DNA of 5,500 bases from assembly GCA_028689195.1 (NCBI GenBank), contig JAQTWR010000220.1, forward strand, positions 1 through 5,500, written 5' to 3'. Position numbers and translations under genes: made by a program. The stretch comes from Anaerolineales bacterium. Its GTDB lineage: Bacteria; Chloroflexota; Anaerolineae; Anaerolineales; Villigracilaceae. The notes under the pieces are model-generated. The model did no database searches. It was not told the DNA's origin and was given only the letters and a program-made list of their open reading frames with translations. Positions 1 through 5,085 of this stretch are shown here, in pieces (positions within the stretch are counted from its first letter, which is position 1; each line of letters begins with the position of its first letter).

Positions 1-2
1 CG

Positions 3-1190
3 AGTTCGGTGGCGTCTATCAGGCAAGGCATTACGGGCTACCTCGACACCTATCAAAAACAGATGGGCGCGCTGGTCGGCGTGGGAAGCGCGATCAATTC
101 TTCATTGAGTTTGAATCGCGCGCTCATGGTCATCATGGATTCGCTGATTGCGCTCATGGGCGCGGAACGCGGTTTTCTCATGCTGCGCGAACCCGACGGC
201 AAATTGAAGGTCCGCGTTGCGCGGGGAATAGACCACGACGATTTGCATCAAGAGCCTTTTTCCATTAGTAAAACGATCGTGCGCCGCGTAATCGAAAGCG
301 GCGACGCCATTTTAACGACGAACGCGCAGGACGATCCGCGCTTTGGCAACCAAATCAGCGTGATGTCTTTTCATTTGCTTTCGATACTATGCGCGCCGCT
401 TAAAATCAAAGACAACCTTATCGGCGTAATTTATGTGGATAATCGCGTACGCACGGGGATATTCGACAACAACGACCTGAAGTTAATCTCCGCCTTTGCC
501 AATCAGGCAGCCGTCGCAATTCATAACGCGAGTTTATTCAACGACCTGCAAGAAAGCAACGCCGAATTGGAAATGGCGTATCAAGCCACGCTGGAAGGCT
601 GGGTGCGCGCGCTCGATATGCGGGATAAGGAAACCGAGGGACATACGCAGCGAGTGACGACGCTCACGCAGAGTCTGGCTCAAGCAATGGGCGTTGACGA
701 CGAGGCGATGTTGCACATCAGGCGCGGCGCGCTCCTGCATGACATCGGTAAAATGGCAATCCCCGACGGGATTCTGCTCAAGCCCGCTCCCCTTTCGCCA
801 AAAGAACGCATCCTCATACAACAGCATCCCGTTTATGCGTATGAGATGATATACCCAATTAAATTTCTGCGCCCCGCATTGGATATTCCATATTGTCACC
901 ACGAAAAATGGGATGGGACGGGGTATCCGCGCGGATTGAAAGGCGAAGAGATTCCCCTCGCGGCGCGGATATTTGCGATTGTCGACGTTTGGGACGCGCT
1001 TGTCTCTGACCGTCCATATCGCAAAGCGCTGGCGCCCGCAGACGTGCAAAACGATATTCTCAAATTGTCAGGCTCTCACTTCGACCCGCGTGTTGTGAAA
1101 GCGTTTTTCTCCATGAAGAGCCTGCATGAAACTTACTCATCCCTGCGGCAATCTCAGAGTTCCCCAACGACCCCGCCTTTTTGGGAATAA
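3..1190 (+). CDS. GAF domain / HD-GYP cyclic-di-GMP phosphodiesterase, 5'-partial
   Basis: This is a cytosolic signalling protein predicted to hydrolyse the second messenger cyclic-di-GMP under control of a GAF sensor domain. Residues are counted from the GTG at base 9. A GAF domain spans about 36-174, followed by a short helical linker (about 176-194). The HD-GYP domain runs from about 195 to 365. Its metal-binding and signature residues are all present: H212, the HD pair H244-D245 in HDIGK, H273, H297-H298 in HHEKWDGTGYP (297-307) and D326. It should therefore be catalytically competent. There is no transmembrane segment in the visible part. The GTG at base 9 has no ribosome binding site before it and the frame stays open to the window edge (bases 3-8 read Ser-Ser). 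I therefore treat the gene as truncated at its 5' end; further sensor or receiver domains may lie upstream. The stop is TAA at 1188-1190. Family assignment is firm; the ligand sensed by the GAF domain is unknown. Confidence 0.93.
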   Translation, partial: SSVASIRQGITGYLDTYQKQMGALVGVGSAINSSLSLNRALMVIMDSLIALMGAERGFLMLREPDGKLKVRVARGIDHDDLHQEPFSISKTIVRRVIESGDAILTTNAQDDPRFGNQISVMSFHLLSILCAPLKIKDNLIGVIYVDNRVRTGIFDNNDLKLISAFANQAAVAIHNASLFNDLQESNAELEMAYQATLEGWVRALDMRDKETEGHTQRVTTLTQSLAQAMGVDDEAMLHIRRGALLHDIGKMAIPDGILLKPAPLSPKERILIQQHPVYAYEMIYPIKFLRPALDIPYCHHEKWDGTGYPRGLKGEEIPLAARIFAIVDVWDALVSDRPYRKALAPADVQNDILKLSGSHFDPRVVKAFFSMKSLHETYSSLRQSQSSPTTPPFWE

Positions 1191-1220
1191 TGTCCTAAGG
1201 GTTTGTAGATTATTAACTTC

Positions 1221-1306
1221 CGTCATTGCGAGGAGAGGAGCGACGAAGTAATCCCCATTTTACGAATAAAAGATTGCGTCGCCTTGCTCCCTACTAAGGA
1301 ACAAGG
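1221..1306. repeat. Imperfect-hairpin repeat element beginning CGTCATTGCGAGG
   Basis: The stretch opens with CGTCATTGCGAGGAG, a word I associate with short dispersed palindromic repeats in draft genomes of several environmental phyla. Two arms can pair imperfectly. One at 1237-1253 reads GGAGCGACGAAGTAATC. The other, at 1272-1290, has a reverse complement sharing GGAGC, GACG and AATC in the same order but with inserted bases. The second arm overlaps another hairpin: CCTTGCTCC at 1282-1290 pairs with GGAACAAGG at 1298-1306 (one mismatch, 7-base loop). The structure is seen directly. Membership of a dispersed family is recalled, not tested, and only one copy lies in this window. Confidence 0.4.
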
Positions 1307-1340
1307 AATTTCAAAACCATTTTGCCACGGGTTTCACTAA

Positions 1341-1391
1341 TTTGCGCGAATTTTTAAATCCATCCGTGATAATCCGCGTAATTCGCGGCTG
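1341..1391. repeat. Degenerate 10-base-period tract with embedded palindrome
   Basis: Three successive 10-base units are related: ATCCGTGATA (1362-1371), ATCCGCGTAA (1372-1381) and TTCGCGGCTG (1382-1391). A similar GCGCGAAT word lies just upstream at 1344-1351. Inside the tract CCGCG (1374-1378) and CGCGG (1384-1388) form a perfect 5-bp inverted repeat around TAATT. The words resemble CGCGTAATTCGCGG-type intergenic repeats that I recall from Anaerolineae-like genomes, a recollection I could not test. No function is implied. A protein-binding site is possible but unsupported. Confidence 0.3.
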
Positions 1392-1415
1392 AATCTTTTG
1401 TTCCTTTCGCTTTGA

Positions 1416-1440
1416 ACCGCGTTTTTTGCGCGGTGGTTTT
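1416..1440 (+). terminator. Weak candidate terminator hairpin
   Basis: ACCGCG (1416-1421) and CGCGGT (1429-1434) form a perfect 6-bp GC-rich stem around a T-rich 7-base loop. The stem is followed by GG and then only four T residues. It lies about 225 bases after the HD-GYP stop and ahead of the operon promoter, so it could separate the two transcription units. The short stem and poor T-tract make it a weak call. It could instead be one more palindrome of the repeat mosaic. Confidence 0.25.
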
Positions 1441-1451
1441 ACTCACAGTCG

Positions 1452-1470
1452 TCCCGATGATTTTTCGGGA
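1452..1470. repeat. Hairpin with perfect 6-bp arms, right edge of the repeat mosaic
   Basis: TCCCGA (1452-1457) and TCGGGA (1465-1470) pair perfectly around a 7-base loop. AATGAC follows at 1472-1477, the inverse of the GTCATT at 1222-1227 at the left edge of the mosaic. It resembles the GTCATTC-plus-palindrome repeats common in bacterial spacers. There is no T-tract, so I do not call it a terminator. Confidence 0.35.
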
Positions 1471-1538
1471 GAATGACATGGGTGTTTGATGTTGGACGCT
1501 CCCCTATTTGACGACCTGACCTTAATTCCAAATGTTTG

Positions 1539-1547
1539 TGGTATAAA
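1539..1547 (+). promoter_or_regulatory. Putative sigma70-type extended -10 promoter of the operon
   Basis: TGGTATAAA matches an extended -10 element (TGN followed by TATAAT-like TATAAA). It would start transcription near base 1554 and give a leader of about 70 bases before the ATG at 1623. No good -35 lies at the standard distance. A TTGACG at 1508-1513 is 28 bases away, too far for a normal spacer, which fits an extended -10 promoter that does not need a -35. The leader is too short for a cobalamin riboswitch and no B12 box is seen in it. Confidence 0.4.
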
Positions 1548-1622
1548 AAACCAGATTAGTTTCATAACAATAAGGGGACACAGGGGGGAAGCGGCGTTCA
1601 AACGACCAAAGAAAGGAGAACA

Positions 1623-3260
1623 ATGACGAAGAAAAAAACAGTAGTAGCGGCTGCGTTGGGCGAGTGCGTTCATGTGGCGGGCGTTATGAATTTCCTTACT
1701 CTGGCGGAATCTGCCGGGTGGAAGACCGTGTTCCTCGGTCCCGCCGTATCTATTGACGAGGTGTTGAGCGCAGCCAAACGAGAGAAAGCCGACCTGGTGG
1801 GAATTTCGTATCGCCTCACGCCTGAGACGGGCGAAAGATTATTGGGCGACTTTGCAGAAGCCGCGTCTGAGTTACATGAGAGGGGAGTTCGATTTGCGTT
1901 TGGCGGCACGCCTCCCGTTGTGGAACGCGCCAACTCCATTGGATTTTTTGAACGCGCATTTGACGGCAGCGAACCGGTCGAAGAGATTCTTGCGTACCTA
2001 AAAGGCGCTCAATCGCCAATTTCGAGCGAAACCGATTTTCCCCAATCTGTCGTAGAGCGTATTCAGTGGAAATCGCCGTACCCCATATTGCGCCACCATT
2101 TTGGGCTTCCTACAATGGAGGCGACGATTGACGGCATACAAAAAATCGCCGAAGCGAAAGCGCTGGACGTCATCTCGCTTGGCGTTGACCAGGACGCGCA
2201 GGAGAATTTTTACCATCCCGAAAGACAAGACCCGCGCAGGAAAGGCGCGGGCGGAGTTCCCGTGCGAAGCGAGGATGATTACCGCGCGTTGTATCAAGCC
2301 TCGCGGCGCGGAAATTTTCCGCTGCTGCGAACTTATTCTGGCACAGATGATTTCATCCGCCTCGCGGAAATGTATACGCAGACAATCAACATCGCGTGGT
2401 GCGCCATTCCGCTGTTTTGGTTCAATCAAATGGACGGGCGCGGACCCTGGGATTTGGAAGGTTCGATCCGCGAACATCAAAAGGTGATGAAATGGTACGG
2501 CGAGCGCAAGATTCCCGTCGAGTTGAACGAGCCGCATCATTGGGGGATGCGCGATTCGTCGGACGCGGTGTTTGTCGTCACGGCGTATCTTTCCGCGTAT
2601 AACGCGCGCGCTTTCGGCGTGAAGGATTACATCGCGCAGTTCATGTTTAACAGCCCGCCGGGACTCTCCGACGCGATGGATTTGGCGAAGATGATGACGG
2701 TTTTGAAAATGATCAAGCCGCTTCAAAACAGGAATTTCAAAATATGGAAGCAAACGCGCATCGGCTTGCTCTCGCATCCGCTCGACCCCGATGCGGCGCG
2801 CGGGCATCTTGCGGCTTCCGCTTATTTGCAAATGGCGCTGAAACCCGATATTTATCACATCGTCGGGCATACTGAAGCGCACCACGCCGCGACCGCCGAC
2901 GACGTGATCGAAGCGAGTCGCATCGTCCGCCGCGCGATAGATAACGCGATGGGCGCGCCGAGAATCACCGCCGATCCGGCGCTTCAGAAACGCGTCACGC
3001 GGCTGATTGCGGACGCGAACAAAATGCTGGACGCAATCTATGCGCTTTCCCGTTCTTCTTCCGATCCATTTACCGACCCCGATATTTTAACGCGCGCCGT
3101 AACCTCGGGCATTCTCGACGCGCCGCAATTGCTCAATAATAAATTTGGGCGCGGACTGACGAAGACGCGCATTGTAAGCGGCGCAAGCGTGGCTGTCGCC
3201 GACGATGGAAAGCCGCTTTCGGAGGCGAATCGTTTGAAGGGACTCTTGAAAGGAAGATAG
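1623..3260 (+). CDS. Cobalamin-binding mutase-like protein (N-terminal B12 domain plus large C-terminal domain)
   Basis: This 545-residue soluble protein is predicted to bind a cobamide and carry out a radical rearrangement or related B12 chemistry; the substrate is unknown. Residues about 5-128 form a B12-binding Rossmann-like domain. Its His-loop reads ECVHVAG (14-20), so the axial-ligand H17 and G20 of the DxHxxG motif are kept but the Asp is replaced by C15. A Ser/Leu segment (S62, L65) and the GG pair G94-G95 match the other cobalamin contacts. After a linker (about 129-155), about 390 residues follow with conserved-looking patches: PWDLEG (275-280), ELNEPHHWG (300-308) and HTEAHH (416-421). 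I infer a TIM-barrel catalytic part like those of glutamate mutase or the lysine/ornithine aminomutases, without firm family identity. The start ATG is preceded by AAAGGAGA at 1612-1619. It is first in the operon, 41 bases ahead of the opine dehydrogenase gene. A methyl-carrying corrinoid protein is the main alternative. Confidence 0.75.
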   Translation: MTKKKTVVAAALGECVHVAGVMNFLTLAESAGWKTVFLGPAVSIDEVLSAAKREKADLVGISYRLTPETGERLLGDFAEAASELHERGVRFAFGGTPPVVERANSIGFFERAFDGSEPVEEILAYLKGAQSPISSETDFPQSVVERIQWKSPYPILRHHFGLPTMEATIDGIQKIAEAKALDVISLGVDQDAQENFYHPERQDPRRKGAGGVPVRSEDDYRALYQASRRGNFPLLRTYSGTDDFIRLAEMYTQTINIAWCAIPLFWFNQMDGRGPWDLEGSIREHQKVMKWYGERKIPVELNEPHHWGMRDSSDAVFVVTAYLSAYNARAFGVKDYIAQFMFNSPPGLSDAMDLAKMMTVLKMIKPLQNRNFKIWKQTRIGLLSHPLDPDAARGHLAASAYLQMALKPDIYHIVGHTEAHHAATADDVIEASRIVRRAIDNAMGAPRITADPALQKRVTRLIADANKMLDAIYALSRSSSDPFTDPDILTRAVTSGILDAPQLLNNKFGRGLTKTRIVSGASVAVADDGKPLSEANRLKGLLKGR

Positions 3261-3301
3261 GCTTCGTTGAAATCTACTCGAATCATATAAGGAGACGCGA
3301 C

Positions 3302-4411
3302 ATGAAAACAAATTATGCAGTCATCGGGGCAGGACACGGCGGCAAGGCTATGGCGGCTCACCTTGCGCTGATGGGGTTTTCCGTTTCGTTGTACAACCGC
3401 ACGCTCGATCATATTGTCGTGATTAAAAAACGCGGCGGCATTGAACTGCTGGACGGCGGGAGCGACGGCGCCCCGCACGGGTTTGGCAAACTGGCGCGGG
3501 TGACTTCCAACATGGCTGAAGCGCTCGAAAACGTAGACGTCATCATGGTGGTGTTGCCGTCTTCCGCGCACGCGGATATTGCCCACGTTATGTCGCCGCA
3601 TTTGAAAGACGGGCAAATCGTCATTTTGCATCCGGGTCGAACCTGCGGCGCGCTGGAGTTTTCAAAAGTATTGCGCGATACCCAATGCAAAGCCGATGTG
3701 ACCATCGCCGAAGCGGAGACGTTCATTTACGCGTCCCGCTCCGATGGTCCCGCGCAGGCGCATATCTTTCGCATCAAAGAGGCTGTTCCGCTTGCCGCGC
3801 TGCCTGCCACGCGCACGCAAAAAGTGTTGGACGCAATCGCCGACGCTTATCCCCAATTCATTGACGGCGTGGACGTGTTGAACACGGGCTTGAACAATAT
3901 GGGCGCGATTTTTCATCCCGCGCTGACCCTGCTCAACACAGGTTGGATCGAATCCACGCACGGCGATTATCAATTCTATATTGACGGCGTGACTCCGTCC
4001 GTCGCGCGCATGTTAGAGGTGTTGGACCGCGAGCGCGTGACGGTCGCATCCGCGTTGGGAATCCGCGCGCGCACCGCGCTCGAATGGCTCAAACTCGCCT
4101 ACGATACCGATGGCGAAGACCTGCACGAAGCCATCCATAACCAGCCCGGGTATTACGGCATCAAAGCGCCGCCTACGCTCAATCATCGCTATCTTTTTGA
4201 AGATGTGCCGATGAGCCTCGTCCCTATCGCGTCTCTTGGAAAACGATACGGCGTTTCTGTGCGCGGCATGGAAAGTATGATTCAAATCGCCAATATCATC
4301 CATCGCACCGATTATTGGCGGCGCGGGCGCACTGTGGAAAGACTGGGTCTTGAACAATGGAGTGTGAGCGAATTGACCCGCTTTGTTCAGGAAGGCAGCG
4401 TTGAGTCATAA
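3302..4411 (+). CDS. NAD(P)-dependent octopine/nopaline (opine) dehydrogenase family protein
   Basis: This 369-residue cytosolic oxidoreductase belongs to the opine dehydrogenase family, which reduces the imine formed between an amino acid and a 2-oxo acid, or runs the reverse oxidation. The N-terminal Rossmann domain (about 3-185) has the dinucleotide motif GAGHGG (9-14). N32-R33 at the end of the second strand could favour NADP(H). The C-terminal octopine-dehydrogenase domain (about 190-355) carries N198-N199 and the catalytic-type H205 in FHP (204-206), plus the family signature RYLFEDVP ending at E300, D301, V302 and P303. Length is normal and there is no disruption. The start is set by TAAGGAGA (3288-3295) upstream of the ATG. 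Its placement directly after the B12 protein suggests it oxidises or reduces the amino-acid-like product or substrate of that enzyme. The exact substrate is not predictable; glycerol-3-phosphate or ketopantoate reductase relatives are less likely given the C-terminal motifs. Confidence 0.85.
   Translation: MKTNYAVIGAGHGGKAMAAHLALMGFSVSLYNRTLDHIVVIKKRGGIELLDGGSDGAPHGFGKLARVTSNMAEALENVDVIMVVLPSSAHADIAHVMSPHLKDGQIVILHPGRTCGALEFSKVLRDTQCKADVTIAEAETFIYASRSDGPAQAHIFRIKEAVPLAALPATRTQKVLDAIADAYPQFIDGVDVLNTGLNNMGAIFHPALTLLNTGWIESTHGDYQFYIDGVTPSVARMLEVLDRERVTVASALGIRARTALEWLKLAYDTDGEDLHEAIHNQPGYYGIKAPPTLNHRYLFEDVPMSLVPIASLGKRYGVSVRGMESMIQIANIIHRTDYWRRGRTVERLGLEQWSVSELTRFVQEGSVES
4389..4395 (+). promoter_or_regulatory. 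Ribosome binding site deciding a TTG start
   Basis: AGGAAGG lies five bases before the TTG at 4401, inside the end of the opine dehydrogenase gene. It favours TTG 4401 over the in-frame TTG at 4383, which has no purine-rich site before it. No ATG or GTG occurs in frame near the conserved N-terminus. Confidence 0.5.
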
Positions 4412-5036
4412 CCGTCATCACGAAAGCCGCGCCAATTACGACCGACTGAGCCGCTGGTACGACCTGCTCGGCGCGTCCAGCGAACGCGCAGCCAAATTGC
4501 GCGGGCTGCAACTACTGAACGTTCAGCCCAAAGAGCGCGTCCTCGAAATCGGCTGCGGCACGGGAGAATCCCTGCCCGCGCTATCCGCCGCGAATCGGGT
4601 CTTCGGCTTGGATTTATCCGCGGGCATGTTGGGCGCGGCGCGGAAAAAACTCAAGAAGTTTTCCGTATCCAACGCCGACTGTCTTCAAGGCGACGGCGTA
4701 TGCCTGCCGTTTTCAGATAAATCATTCGACGCGGTCTTTATGAGTTTCACGCTGGAGTTATTTCCCGCAGAGGAGATTCCGCTTCTTCTGCGGGAATGTA
4801 TGCGCGTCCTGCGCCCGGGCGGACGAATTGGGGTCGTGTCGCTTGCGCGGAAAGAGAATCCAAACTACGCGGAAAGAATCTACAATTGGGCGCATCGCCG
4901 CTTTCCGCGCATTGTGGACTGTCGCCCAATTTTGCTCGAAGATATTATGAAAGACGCCGGCTTTGAAATTTCCAGCGCCCAGGAAATATCCATGTGGGGA
5001 TTGGCGGTCGGTATTCTGTCGGCGTCAAAACAATAA
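4401..5036 (+). CDS. Class I SAM-dependent methyltransferase (UbiE/Methyltransf_11-like)
   Basis: This 211-residue cytosolic protein is predicted to transfer a methyl group from S-adenosylmethionine to a small molecule. Residues below are counted from the TTG at 4401. Motif I is VLEIGCGTG (47-55). The acidic residue after the second strand is D71 in FGLDLS, an acidic D98 follows, LPFSDKSFDAV (102-112) is the motif II region, and VLRPGG (136-141) is the family's post-II turn. The N-terminal NYDRLSRWYDLL (12-23) is typical of UbiE-like enzymes. There is no membrane segment. The start overlaps the upstream stop by 11 bases, implying translational coupling with the dehydrogenase. I infer that it modifies the product of this operon rather than quinones, because no quinone gene is near. 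The acceptor is unknown. A perfect 10-bp hairpin lies inside the gene at 4762-4796. Confidence 0.88.
   Translation: MSHNRHHESRANYDRLSRWYDLLGASSERAAKLRGLQLLNVQPKERVLEIGCGTGESLPALSAANRVFGLDLSAGMLGAARKKLKKFSVSNADCLQGDGVCLPFSDKSFDAVFMSFTLELFPAEEIPLLLRECMRVLRPGGRIGVVSLARKENPNYAERIYNWAHRRFPRIVDCRPILLEDIMKDAGFEISSAQEISMWGLAVGILSASKQ
4762..4796 (+). repeat. Strong inverted repeat inside the methyltransferase gene
   Basis: TTCCCGCAGA (4762-4771) and TCTGCGGGAA (4787-4796) are perfect reverse complements. With two G-U pairs the RNA stem can extend by four more pairs (4772-4775 with 4783-4786), leaving a 7-base loop. No T-tract follows, so it does not look like a terminator. It may be an mRNA structure or chance within coding sequence. 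Confidence 0.5.
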
Positions 5037-5044
5037 TTCGCAGG

Positions 5045-5061
5045 TCGCGCTTGCGGCGCGA
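5045..5061 (+). other. Short GC hairpin in the spacer before the amidotransferase gene
   Basis: TCGCGC (5045-5050) and GCGCGA (5056-5061) pair perfectly around a 5-base loop, in the 49-base gap between the methyltransferase stop and the next ATG. There is no T-tract, so read-through into the next gene is expected. It could be an mRNA-stabilising or processing stem, or chance. Confidence 0.3.
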
Positions 5062-5085
5062 TAATTGCAAAAAGGAGAAAATATT

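Larger units (their letters stand above)
1191..1622. other. 432-base non-coding spacer between the HD-GYP gene and the B12/opine-dehydrogenase operon
   Basis: No credible gene is seen on either strand. The first 30 bases are featureless. About 1221-1477 is a mosaic of imperfect hairpins and repeat-like tracts, listed separately. About 1500-1622 is the promoter and leader of the downstream operon. The spacer looks richer in A and T than the flanking genes. The minus-strand open frame at 1443-1673 covers the promoter and the start of the B12 gene and resembles no protein I know. Confidence 0.7.

Noticed and set aside
534..1049. 171-codon minus-strand open frame
   Set aside because: Antisense to the HD-GYP domain, whose motifs are intact; the product resembles no known protein.
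1323..1330. GCCACGG word resembling the B12-box GCCACTG of cobalamin riboswitches
   Set aside because: It has a mismatch in the core, sits about 300 bases before the start codon and upstream of the putative promoter within the repeat mosaic, and lacks the surrounding riboswitch helices.
1508..1513. TTGACG as a -35 element for the TATAAA at 1542
   Set aside because: The spacer would be 28 bases, far from 16-18, and no good -10 lies 17 bases downstream of it.
1443..1673. 76-codon minus-strand open frame in the spacer
   Set aside because: It spans the hairpin, promoter and start of the B12 gene, with no domain and no convincing start signal.
1998..2885. 295-codon minus-strand open frame
   Set aside because: It lies wholly antisense to the B12 gene, is Arg/His-rich with no recognisable domain, and reflects the GC-skewed codon use of the real gene.
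3261..3301. Possible terminator or promoter between the B12 gene and the dehydrogenase gene
   Set aside because: The 41-base gap has no stem with a T-tract and no promoter-like pair; it holds just a good ribosome binding site.
3038..3631. 197-codon minus-strand open frame bridging the B12 and dehydrogenase genes
   Set aside because: It covers the ends of two well-supported genes and their ribosome binding site, and its composition is shadow-like.
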